10,287 bases of DNA. It comes from an uncultured Oscillospiraceae bacterium (GTDB lineage Bacteria; Bacillota; Clostridia; Oscillospirales; Oscillospiraceae). The stretch's first letter is position 1. Each line of letters opens with the position of its first letter. The stretch covers positions 1 to 10,287 of the forward strand of contig CAKTKM010000047.1 in assembly GCA_934569425.1 (NCBI GenBank), written 5' to 3'. The notes under the pieces are model-generated. The model did no database searches, had not been told where the DNA came from, and saw only the letters and a list, made by a program, of their open reading frames with translations. Of this stretch, positions 1 to 6,414 are shown in pieces. A program made the translations under genes and the position numbers.

Positions 1-422
1 GGGGAGCGGACGATCTGGCTGACCACCACGCGCTCGGCGCCGTTGATGACGAAGGTGCCGGAGTGGGTCATCAGGGGAAAGTCGCCCATGAAGATCTCCT
101 GCTCCTTGATCTCGCCGGTCTCCTTATTATGCAGGCGCACCCGCACCTTCATGGGGGCGGCGTAGGTGGCGTCACGGGCCTTGCACTCCTCCACGTCGTA
201 CTTGGGCTTCTCGTCCATGGTATAGTCGATAAAGCTCAACTCCAGATTGCCGGCATAGTCGGAGATCACATCCACATCGGAGAATACTTCCCGCAGTCCG
301 GTCTCCAGAAACCATTTGTAGGAGTCCTTCTGGATCTCCAGCAGATTGGGCATCGCCACAACCTCTTCATGTCGGGCAAAATTCTTGCGCACCGTTTTGC
401 CGTAGTGCTTGTCTTTGGCCAT
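1..422 (-). CDS. rpoB: RNA polymerase beta subunit, N-terminal part (cut by window edge)
   Basis: This is the start of the beta subunit of DNA-dependent RNA polymerase, the cytoplasmic core enzyme subunit that forms much of the catalytic cleft. About 140 residues are visible. They begin [10 protein letters not shown], followed by [16 protein letters not shown], a NLELSFIDY segment, the [24 protein letters not shown] stretch (given here only as a landmark near residues 95-118), and the family-typical [20 protein letters not shown] at the edge. The pattern matches Gram-positive RpoB closely. The ATG at 422 is the only sensible start, because an in-frame TGA lies four codons upstream. A weak AAAGG ribosome binding site sits about 14 nt upstream. 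The gene has its own long leader and promoter (661-689) and does not follow rplL directly. The remaining ~1,000 residues would lie to the left of the window. Identification is essentially certain. Confidence 0.97.
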   Translation of the reverse strand, partial: MAKDKHYGKTVRKNFARHEEVVAMPNLLEIQKDSYKWFLETGLREVFSDVDVISDYAGNLELSFIDYTMDEKPKYDVEECKARDATYAAPMKVRVRLHNKETGEIKEQEIFMGDFPLMTHSGTFVINGAERVVVSQIVRS

Positions 423-517
423 GTTCGTCCATCACGCCTTTCTGTTTGTTGTGCCGCCCTGGAGCCGTCCGCCGTTTCCTTCCGCCGGATCGCCCGAAGG
501 GGCTGTATTTCAAATTT

Positions 518-643
518 TTACCAAACAATTTTCATCGCCGTTTCGATACGCGCGGCCTTGTTGACATTTTTGCCGAAAACCACTTGTATTTCCGCTCCGG
601 CGGTGATATACTGGTCATGTAAAAGGGGATATGTCCCCATCAT
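518..643 (-). CDS. Possible 41-residue small protein in the rpoB leader
   Basis: An open frame runs from ATG (643) to TAA (518-520), with an in-frame TAA just upstream, and encodes 41 residues. Its second half reads like real protein: AGAEIQVVFGKNVNKAARIE followed by TAMKIVW. That looks like a beta strand followed by an amphipathic, basic helix, written with GC-rich codons (GCC, GGC, AAC, AAG, ATC) in an otherwise A/T-rich region. Against it, the ATG lies only ~11 nt from the predicted transcription start and has no Shine-Dalgarno sequence. An internal GTG (581-583) preceded by GGAG at about 11 nt could be the start instead, giving 21 residues. I recognise no family. It may be a small protein, a leader peptide for rpoB, a gene remnant, or a chance ORF. 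Confidence 0.3.
   Translation of the reverse strand: MMGTYPLLHDQYITAGAEIQVVFGKNVNKAARIETAMKIVW
584..612 (+). promoter_or_regulatory. Candidate plus-strand promoter (extended -10)
   Basis: TTGTAT (584-589) is separated by 17 nt from TATACT (607-612), and the -10 is preceded by TG plus one base (604-606), an extended -10 element. The -35 matches the consensus at only 3 of 6 positions, the -10 at 5 of 6. It points away from rpoB, towards the hairpin with a T6 tract at 698-737. No plus-strand coding gene follows, so any product would be a short RNA. Confidence 0.4.
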
Positions 644-660
644 CCCAATATAAGCGATTT

Positions 661-689
661 ATCTTACCATATTTTTTTCCGGTTGTCAA
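661..689 (-). promoter_or_regulatory. rpoB promoter (sigma-A type)
   Basis: On the minus strand TTGACA (684-689, perfect -35) is followed by a 17-nt spacer and TAAGAT (661-666, -10). The spacer contains a run of seven A. The predicted start of transcription is near 654. The -35 lies only about 9 bp beyond the hairpin that closes the upstream rnmV unit, so rpoB looks like an independent transcription unit. Confidence 0.85.
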
Positions 690-697
690 GATACACC

Positions 698-733
698 AAG
701 CGGACAGCGCGAATTTTTTCGCACTGTCCGCTT
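698..733 (-). terminator. Hairpin terminator after rnmV
   Basis: A 16-bp stem (arms 698-713 and 718-733, loop 714-717) starts about 23 nt after the rnmV stop codon. Read as minus-strand RNA all 16 positions pair, because the one irregular position (708/723) becomes a G-U wobble. Read as plus-strand RNA it is a C-A mismatch. That favours function on the minus strand, as terminator of comEC-holA-rnmV. However, the minus strand has no clean U tract after the stem, whereas the plus strand has TTTTTT (732-737). It may act in both directions. Confidence 0.65.
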
Positions 734-756
734 TTTTCATTTTTCCGGTGCCTCCG

Positions 757-1332
757 TCACAGCGCTTCAAACTCCTCCCGCGTCAGCAGCAGGTTCAGGG
801 CGTCCAGCAGCCCTGCCGTTGTCAGATGCTCCGGCAGCTGCAGCGTTTGCAGCAGCGCCGAGCGCCGCGCGGTGCTGCCCGCTCCTATGAGCCCCTTGTC
901 CATCAGATCGGCGCGGGTGATCCCGGCGCCGCGGGGTGCGGCCGCCTCCCCCTCAAAGGTGGCGCCGCAGCGGCGCAGGGCGTCCAGCAGCACGGCGGGA
1001 GACATGCCCTCCACCCCCAGCTTGCCCTCCTTGCCGCCCTTGCGCTTGCGCCGCTCCTTGCCCGCCACATCCGGGACATAGGCCTGCTTCACCCGCTCCG
1101 GCGGCAACGCTCCCTTGAGGTGATTGCGGATCACAAAGCCCGCGCCGTCGGGATCGGTCAGCAGGATCACACCGCGTCTCTCCGCCAGACGGCGGAAATA
1201 GGCCAGCTTCTCCCGGTCACGGAACACGCCGAAGCCCTCCGTGGTCAGGATCACGGCGTCCACCACCTGCGAAAGGGCGTTCTTGTCATACCGCCCCTCC
1301 ACGATGATGACCTCACGGACGCGGGGCTTCAC
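757..1332 (-). CDS. rnmV: RNase M5-like Toprim nuclease (5S rRNA maturation)
   Basis: A 191-residue protein with an N-terminal Toprim domain. The Toprim motifs are visible: IIVEGRYDK (Glu12) and LLTDPDGAG (Asp60 and Asp62), the metal-binding acidic residues of this fold. The segment IRNHLKGALPPERVKQAYVP and a basic KERRKRKGGKEGKLGVEG stretch follow, as in clostridial RNase M5/DUF4093-type proteins. RNase M5 trims the 5S rRNA precursor in the cytoplasm, usually on a ribosomal-protein-bound substrate. The start is GTG at 1330-1332. The holA stop codon overlaps it (GTGA, 4 bases), with AGGTG a few bases upstream, so translation is probably coupled. The length fits the family. The Toprim assignment is firm. 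The specific 5S processing role is inferred from family resemblance, and the clostridial DUF4093 branch may not be experimentally tested. Confidence 0.8.
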   Translation of the reverse strand: MKPRVREVIIVEGRYDKNALSQVVDAVILTTEGFGVFRDREKLAYFRRLAERRGVILLTDPDGAGFVIRNHLKGALPPERVKQAYVPDVAGKERRKRKGGKEGKLGVEGMSPAVLLDALRRCGATFEGEAAAPRGAGITRADLMDKGLIGAGSTARRSALLQTLQLPEHLTTAGLLDALNLLLTREEFEAL

Positions 1333-2360
1333 CGCGCACCTGCCAATTCCATCAGAAACAGCGCCAGCTCCGCCTCATCGTCCATGCCCCGCTCGCTCTT
1401 CATCCGCCGGTCCAGCGTCTGACAGCGCTTCACCGCGTTGGCGCACCATGCGTGATCCACCTTCCGCGCCGCCTGCATCAGCAGCTTGGCGGGATAGTCG
1501 CTGCTCATGCTCCACAGCTGCTTCACCCAGAAGCGATCCTTCCCGGTATCCAGCGCCATGCGGGCGGTATACAGCTTCCGCAGCTCCTTGCCCAGCGCCG
1601 CAAGGATCATGATGGGCTCCGTCTGCATCCGCAGAAGCTCCGCCAGCACCCGTGCCGCATCGTCATATTTTCCCGCCGTGACGCAGTTGGTCATGTCGAA
1701 GACCCGTGCGTCCAGCACGGGATCCGCCACGGCGTTAATGTCCTCTACGGTGATCCGCTCCTGCTTGGCATAGGCGGCGATCTTCTCGATCTCCGGCAGC
1801 AGCTCGGTCATCAGCGTGCCGCAGGTAAACAGCAGATGGTCGGCGGTGGAGGGATCGATCTCATGCCCCAGCGCCGCGAACCGCCGCCGCAGCCAATTCA
1901 CCAGCTGCGCGCGCTCCTGCTGGGCAAACTCCACCACGCAGACATGGGCGTCCACCGCGGCACACAGCTTTTTCTGCTTTCCGTCCCGTTTGTATTCCAG
2001 CGTGTTGTAGACAAACACCACCGTGCAGTACTCCGGCATATCCTCCAGCAGCGCCACCAGCGCTTTGCGCTGTCCCTCGTCCAGCTTGAAGATGTCCATG
2101 TCCTCCACCGTCACCAGCGTGTGCTCCGCCATCATGGGCATGGCCTCCGCCACCTCGGTCAGCGCCTGCACAGTAAGTCCCTTGCCGTTCAGGCGGTGGT
2201 CGTTGAACTCCTCAAATCCCGCGGGGATCAGCAGCTGCCGCAGCTGCTGCAAGTAGTGGGCGCGGAGATACGTTTCCTCGCCGTAAAACAGATAGACGTT
2301 CTGTGCCTGTCCCGCCTTCAGATCCGCCTTCAGCCGGGCAAAGCCTTTATTCTCCGCCAT
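1329..2360 (-). CDS. holA: DNA polymerase III delta subunit
   Basis: 343 residues, the usual length for HolA. Delta is the clamp-loader subunit that opens the sliding clamp, acting with the DnaX and delta-prime subunits at the replication fork. Recognisable segments are NVYLFYGEETYLRAHYLQQL (21-40, the degenerate P-loop region of delta), the AEAMPMMAEHTLVTVED strand region (71-87), TVVFVYN (113-119), LLPEIEKIAAYA (188-199), DPVLDARVFDM (213-223), and the C-terminal collar region EPIMILAALGKELRKLYTAR (248-267). ATG at 2358-2360 is preceded by GGAGAGGAAG. The gene overlaps the end of comEC by 14 bases and the start of rnmV by 4, so it is the middle gene of a tight unit. Adjacency of comEC and holA is common in Bacillota, which supports both calls. 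Confidence 0.95.
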   Translation of the reverse strand: MAENKGFARLKADLKAGQAQNVYLFYGEETYLRAHYLQQLRQLLIPAGFEEFNDHRLNGKGLTVQALTEVAEAMPMMAEHTLVTVEDMDIFKLDEGQRKALVALLEDMPEYCTVVFVYNTLEYKRDGKQKKLCAAVDAHVCVVEFAQQERAQLVNWLRRRFAALGHEIDPSTADHLLFTCGTLMTELLPEIEKIAAYAKQERITVEDINAVADPVLDARVFDMTNCVTAGKYDDAARVLAELLRMQTEPIMILAALGKELRKLYTARMALDTGKDRFWVKQLWSMSSDYPAKLLMQAARKVDHAWCANAVKRCQTLDRRMKSERGMDDEAELALFLMELAGAR

Positions 2361-4638
2361 ACGCTTCCTCTCCTCCGTGAATGATGATATTGCCCTCCAG
2401 ATCCGTGCGGCGCACCGCGGCGCCCGCCGCTTCCAGCCGTCCGATGGTCTCCTCCGTGGGATGACCGTAGCTGTTGCTGCCCACGCTGATCACCGCCGTT
2501 TCCGGCCGCACCGCCTCCAGAAACTCCTGACAGGAGCTGTATTTGGAGCCGTGATGCCCCACCACCAGAATTTCAATGTCCGGTATGGGATATTTCCGCA
2601 GCAGGGCGCGTTCCGTGCTGTCCTTCATATCGCCGGTGATCAGCACGTCCGTGTCCTCCGCGCTGCCCAGCACGGTCAATCCCTGCTCGTTCATGTCGCC
2701 CGCGCCCACCGGCGGGTACACCGTCACCGTGATGCCGCCCACCGTTATCTGCTCTGTGCGCTCCACCCATTCCACGGCGATGCCGTAGCGCTCCGCCATG
2801 TCCAGCAGCCGCTCCCGCACGCCGTATTCATCCTCCATGTCCGGCAGGTACAGGGTGTCCACCTTCATGCGGGTCAGCAGGGTATACAGCCCGTTGGTGT
2901 GGTCGGCGTGGAAATGAGTCACCGCCACTGCCTTCAGGCGGTGCAGCCCCATGGACGCCAGCTGATCCGCCGCCACCGCGCCCGCGTCGATAAAGCTGTT
3001 GGCGCTGCCGCAATCCACCAGCGCGGCCTGACCATCGGAGTACAGCGCCACGCTCTCGCCCTGCCCGACGTCCAGCACCATCACATTCAGGTCTCCGGCG
3101 CGGTAGCGCAGCGTATTGCCCCAGACGGCCACCACCAGTGCCAGCACCGCGGCCGCCGCGGCGTAGAGATACTTCCGCCGCCGCCACCGCTTCATGACGA
3201 CGCACAGCCCGAAGCCCAGATACGTCAGCACCATCCACAGCCGCAAATAGTGATTGTTGAAATACACCGCGTGATACCGCCAACGGGTCAGCCAATAGGC
3301 CAGTCCCAGCACAGCATGGATCAGGCCGTAGGCGATCCACCCCAGCACCCGCGCCGCCGGCAGGGACACGAACCCCACCAGCACCGCCGCAAAGGCCGTC
3401 ATAAAGCTGTAGCCCGCCACCGGCACCGCCAGCAGGTTCCCCAGCGGCGACACCAGTGACAGCGTGTTGAAGTAGTAGGCCGCCAGCGGCACCGTGCAGA
3501 TCATGGCGCTCAGCGATACCGCCGCATTGGCACAGCCGAAGGACAGCAGCCGCCGCACATGCTTATTCTCTCCCCGGTACCAGTCAAACATCAGGTGGAA
3601 CAGCCGTCCCGACAGCGACACGATACCGAAGGTGGCAGCAAAGCTCAGCTGCAGACTCACCGATGCGGCGGCAAAGGGATTGGCCAGCAGGATCACCAGC
3701 AGCGCCGCGCCCAAGCTGGTCAGCGGGTCGCTGTCCCTGCGGAACAGCGGCGCCGCCAGCAGGAATACCTGCATGATGCAGGCACGCACCACCGACGGCG
3801 TCAGTCCCACCATGCACATATAGAAGAGCATCACGCCGATGGCCACACCGCAGAACAACCGCCGCCGCGCCCGGGGCAGTACCAGTGCCAACAGCGTGAT
3901 CAAAAACGCGCAATGCAGCCCCGACACCGCGAACAGATGGGCAAGCCCCGCGCCCCGCATGATGGCGTAATCCTCGTCGCTTATATCATACTTGTCTCCG
4001 GTCAGCTCGGCGGTGATCAGACTGGCGGTGCGTTCGTCGTCCCAGATGGCTCGTATCTTCTCCTGTACGGCCACGCCCGTCCGCTGGGGCAGCCACAGCA
4101 GGCTGCCCGCCGTGCCGCGCTCCACTGTCAATTCACCCCGGGCGTACAGCAGCACAAACACCCCCTTGGCATTAAAGGAGGTCAGGCGGGTATCATGGAT
4201 ATGGGACGCATCGTTCCAGCGGGCCGAGCCGGATACCACGTCCCCCGGCGACAGCGCCAGCACCGCCTCATCGCCATACAGCACCGCTTTGGCCAGCGGA
4301 TGCCCCTTCAGCCACAGCGTCACCTTGCCGCCGTAGTCGCTCTCCTGCGGCGCGGCGCAGACGATACCGGAAAAGGCCTGTTCCCCGCCGCATTTTTCCA
4401 CCACCGGCTGCCGCACCCACTGCCGGTAACCGGTGAAATACATCAGCGACACCGCCAGTGACAGTCCGATCAGCACCCAGCGCTTCGCGTGTTTCAGGTG
4501 TCTGCGCTGCCACAGTGCTGCCGCTGTCAGCAACAGCAGCACGCCCGCCCCGGAGAGCCACCAGCCCTCCACCGGCAGCAGCACCGCCAGCAGGGTCCCG
4601 GCAGCAAAGGAGAACGCGATGGTGGCCAGTGTCCGCAT
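2347..4638 (-). CDS. comEC: ComEC/Rec2 DNA uptake channel protein with C-terminal metallo-beta-lactamase domain
   Basis: 763 residues from the chosen start MRTLATIAFS, typical for full-length ComEC/Rec2. ComEC forms the inner-membrane channel that admits single-stranded DNA during natural transformation. Two N-terminal membrane helices (about 3-40 and 54-70) precede a soluble beta-rich domain (~80-190). The polytopic Competence domain follows, with the hallmark GLAHLFAVSGLH at ~231-242 and several helices to ~505. The C-terminal metallo-beta-lactamase-like domain has LDVGQGES (~522-529), the metal-binding HFHADH (~575-580), ITGDM (~667-671), GHHGSKYS (~694-701) and SNSYGHP (~721-727). No frameshift or missing motif is seen. 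An ATG further upstream (4708-4710) is rejected because it lies upstream of the promoter at 4675-4703. The ATG at 4636-4638 has a strong GGGAGGGGAG Shine-Dalgarno (4643-4652). It is the first gene of a unit with holA and rnmV. Confidence 0.95.
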   Translation of the reverse strand: MRTLATIAFSFAAGTLLAVLLPVEGWWLSGAGVLLLLTAAALWQRRHLKHAKRWVLIGLSLAVSLMYFTGYRQWVRQPVVEKCGGEQAFSGIVCAAPQESDYGGKVTLWLKGHPLAKAVLYGDEAVLALSPGDVVSGSARWNDASHIHDTRLTSFNAKGVFVLLYARGELTVERGTAGSLLWLPQRTGVAVQEKIRAIWDDERTASLITAELTGDKYDISDEDYAIMRGAGLAHLFAVSGLHCAFLITLLALVLPRARRRLFCGVAIGVMLFYMCMVGLTPSVVRACIMQVFLLAAPLFRRDSDPLTSLGAALLVILLANPFAAASVSLQLSFAATFGIVSLSGRLFHLMFDWYRGENKHVRRLLSFGCANAAVSLSAMICTVPLAAYYFNTLSLVSPLGNLLAVPVAGYSFMTAFAAVLVGFVSLPAARVLGWIAYGLIHAVLGLAYWLTRWRYHAVYFNNHYLRLWMVLTYLGFGLCVVMKRWRRRKYLYAAAAAVLALVVAVWGNTLRYRAGDLNVMVLDVGQGESVALYSDGQAALVDCGSANSFIDAGAVAADQLASMGLHRLKAVAVTHFHADHTNGLYTLLTRMKVDTLYLPDMEDEYGVRERLLDMAERYGIAVEWVERTEQITVGGITVTVYPPVGAGDMNEQGLTVLGSAEDTDVLITGDMKDSTERALLRKYPIPDIEILVVGHHGSKYSSCQEFLEAVRPETAVISVGSNSYGHPTEETIGRLEAAGAAVRRTDLEGNIIIHGGEEAYGGE

Positions 4639-4674
4639 ACGTCTCCCCTCCCGCCGGTGAAATTCCACTTTGTT

Positions 4675-4703
4675 ATTATAGCAGAGTTTTCCCCGCAGGG
4701 CAA
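4675..4703 (-). promoter_or_regulatory. Promoter of the comEC-holA-rnmV unit
   Basis: On the minus strand TTGCCC (4698-4703, 4 of 6 matches) is followed by a 17-nt spacer and a perfect TATAAT (4675-4680). The start of transcription should be near 4668, giving a ~30-nt leader with a strong ribosome binding site. It lies back-to-back with the promoter at 4726-4754, with 22 bp between the two -35 elements. Confidence 0.8.
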
Positions 4704-4725
4704 TACACATCCCGCCGCCAAGGCG

Positions 4726-4754
4726 TTGACAAGCTCCTCACCGGCCGGTATACT
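4726..4754 (+). promoter_or_regulatory. Promoter of the spermidine-synthase-like gene
   Basis: TTGACA (4726-4731), a 17-nt spacer and TATACT (4749-4754) form a near-consensus sigma-A promoter. The predicted start is ~4761. AGGAGG (4771-4776) lies 6 nt before the ATG at 4783. This fixes the gene start and excludes the long in-frame extension upstream. Confidence 0.88.
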
Positions 4755-4782
4755 GTTTCTATCCCACAACAGGAGGTACTCC

Positions 4783-6381
4783 ATGGAACACAAACTGCTG
4801 GGCAATAAGCTGTTTCTCTATATCACCGAATTCTTTGCCGGCGTATCCGTCATGGCGGTGGAGCTGGGCGCCAGCCGCCTGATGGCGCCTTATTTCAGCT
4901 CCTCCCAGATCGTATGGACGGTCATCATCGGCGTCATCATGATCGCCATGGCCATCGGCAACGTATGGGGCGGCAAGCTGGCGGACAAGACCAATTCTCC
5001 GGACAGGCTCTATGGCCGCATCCTCATTGCCGCCATCTGGATCTCCCTGATCCCCTTCGCGGGTCGGTGGCTCATTGCCGGGGTCAGCCTGCTGCTGGCC
5101 ACCTTCGTGACGAAGAACTTTCTCGTCTGGGCGGCGCTGGCGGCGTGTCTGGTGATCTTCGCCTTCCCCTGCGTGCTGCTGGGTACGGTGACACCGTCGC
5201 TGACCAAGTTCACCGTGGATAATCTGGACGATACCGGCAAGACCGTAGGCCGTCTCAACGCCCTGAACACCATCGGCAGCATCATCGGCACCTTCGTCCC
5301 CACCTTCATCACCATCCCCGCCGTGGGTACGGCTGCCACCTTCCTGATCTTCGCCGGCGTGCTGGCCGCCATCGGCATCGTGTACTTCGCCTGCGCCCGC
5401 AAACGGCTGCTGCGGGGCGTCGCGGCAGCGGTGGTCATCGCGGCGCTGTGCTTCGCCCTGCCCACATACAGCTTCGCCTTCTGGGAGAGCGATATTGCGC
5501 TGGAGGACGAGTCCATTTACAACTATCTTCAGGTGAAGGACAACGAGAAGCAGACCACCCTCTCCACCAACGTCCTGTTCGGCGTCCAGTCCATCCAGCG
5601 CAAGGATACGGAGCTGACGGGCATGTACTATGACTACGCGCTGGCGGCGCCCTGTATGGCAGGCATGAACGGCAGCGACAACGAAAGCCGCTCCGTCATG
5701 ATCCTGGGAATGGGCTCCGGCACCTACGCCAGCTACTGCGTGCGCTACTTTCCCGGTGCGGCGGTGCAGGGCGCGGAGATCGACCGGAAGATCGCCGGCA
5801 TTGCCACGGACTATTTTGGCCTGCCGGACAGCGTGACGGTGGCGGTGGAGGATGGCCGCGCTTACCTGACCGCCTCTCAGGAACTGTTTGACGTCATTAT
5901 GGTGGACGCCTATCAGGACATCACCATTCCTTTCCAGCTGTCCAGCACGGAGTTCTTTCAGGAGGTACAGCGGCATCTGAAGCCCGGCGGCGTGATGGTG
6001 GTGAACCTGAACATGACCTCCGAACGGGAGGGCTCCATCAATCAGTACCTGTGCGATACCATGGCCGCCGTGTTCGCCCACACCTATTGGGTCAATGTCC
6101 CCGCCAACACCAACACGGTGGTGTTCTGCACCGACGCAGAAGACCTGCGCCAGACCTTTGACGCCAACCGTGCGCTGCTGCAAAACGCGGGATATGCCGC
6201 CATGATGGAGAATGTCGCGCAAAACCTGCAGGATTACACCGGCGGCGGCCATATCCTGACGGACGACAAGGCTCCCGTGGAACTGCTGGGCATGCAGGCG
6301 CTGGACGAACTGATCGACGGCCAGCTGCGCTATTATAAAGAGCAGTTCTCCATGGAGGAGATCATCCGCATGGTGACATAA
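4783..6381 (+). CDS. Membrane-fused spermidine-synthase-like protein
   Basis: 532 residues. The N-terminal ~230 residues are mostly membrane helices (about 8-34, 42-66, 76-101, 105-134, 160-205, 208-228) with an MFS-like GNVWGGKLADK loop at 59-69. The C-terminal half is a Rossmann-fold aminopropyltransferase/methyltransferase-like domain: glycine-rich MILGMGSGTYA (306-316), acidic strand end GAEID (330-334), EDGRAYL (356-362), VIMVDAYQD (371-379), and the LTDDKAPVE motif (492-500) common in bacterial fused proteins of this type. True spermidine synthases carry GGGDG at the first loop. Here the Asp is replaced by Ser, so polyamine synthesis is doubtful and the substrate is unknown. It is probably a membrane enzyme that uses SAM, decarboxylated SAM or a related nucleoside. 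It is a single-gene unit with no polyamine pathway neighbours. The start is set by AGGAGG and a strong promoter. The family call is confident, the function is not. Confidence 0.85.
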   Translation: MEHKLLGNKLFLYITEFFAGVSVMAVELGASRLMAPYFSSSQIVWTVIIGVIMIAMAIGNVWGGKLADKTNSPDRLYGRILIAAIWISLIPFAGRWLIAGVSLLLATFVTKNFLVWAALAACLVIFAFPCVLLGTVTPSLTKFTVDNLDDTGKTVGRLNALNTIGSIIGTFVPTFITIPAVGTAATFLIFAGVLAAIGIVYFACARKRLLRGVAAAVVIAALCFALPTYSFAFWESDIALEDESIYNYLQVKDNEKQTTLSTNVLFGVQSIQRKDTELTGMYYDYALAAPCMAGMNGSDNESRSVMILGMGSGTYASYCVRYFPGAAVQGAEIDRKIAGIATDYFGLPDSVTVAVEDGRAYLTASQELFDVIMVDAYQDITIPFQLSSTEFFQEVQRHLKPGGVMVVNLNMTSEREGSINQYLCDTMAAVFAHTYWVNVPANTNTVVFCTDAEDLRQTFDANRALLQNAGYAAMMENVAQNLQDYTGGGHILTDDKAPVELLGMQALDELIDGQLRYYKEQFSMEEIIRMVT

Positions 6382-6414
6382 AAAAGACGGCGTAAGCCGT
6401 CTTTTTTATGTCAC
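6373..6414. terminator. Bidirectional terminator shared by two convergent genes
   Basis: A perfect 19-bp inverted repeat (arms 6373-6391 and 6396-6414, loop GTAA) has a GACGGC core flanked by A6 on one side and T6 on the other, so it yields a stem with a U tract on both strands. The TAA stop of the plus-strand gene (6379-6381) and the TGA stop of the minus-strand gene (6411-6413) both lie inside the stem. Confidence 0.93.

Larger units (their letters stand above)
423..654 (-). other. rpoB 5' leader (non-coding or small-ORF region)
   Basis: About 230 nt separate the predicted rpoB transcription start (~654) from the rpoB ATG. The region is visibly richer in A/T than the flanking genes. On the minus strand it contains a short GGGGA/TCCCC hairpin near its 5' end (625-638), a 41-codon open frame (518-643), and a small GCCC/GGGC hairpin (492-503). 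No well-known riboswitch or r-protein leader motif was recognised. A leader this long before rpoB suggests post-initiation control, but that is inference. Confidence 0.55.
619..737 (+). ncRNA. Candidate antisense RNA opposite the rpoB promoter and leader
   Basis: Predicted only from a plus-strand promoter-like element with an extended -10 (584-612) and a plus-strand intrinsic-terminator shape: hairpin 698-733 followed by TTTTTT (732-737). The RNA would be about 120 nt and fully complementary to the rpoB promoter and the start of its leader. No known RNA family is recognised. The hairpin alone may simply be the terminator of the comEC-holA-rnmV unit, in which case there is no antisense RNA. 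Confidence 0.25.

Noticed and set aside
621..638. GGGGA/TCCCC hairpin followed by TTTT just after the rpoB start site
   Set aside because: Only a 5-bp stem with a 4-nt T run, too weak to call as an attenuator, although it is mentioned as part of the leader.
63..653. 196-codon plus-strand open frame at the left end
   Set aside because: Mostly opposite rpoB and its leader. No ribosome binding site and no protein-like features.
2377..3459. 360-codon plus-strand open frame, and similar ones at 1452-2384 and 3559-4461
   Set aside because: All are opposite comEC or holA, whose motifs are unambiguous, and all are His/Arg/Gln-rich shadows.
4489..4782. 98-codon N-terminal extension of the spermidine-synthase-like protein
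   Set aside because: It runs through comEC coding sequence and through the gene's own promoter. AGGAGG and the promoter fix the start at 4783.
4759..6252. 497-codon minus-strand open frame
   Set aside because: Mirror of the spermidine-synthase-like gene. It has a low-complexity His/Gly/Asp composition and no recognisable motif.
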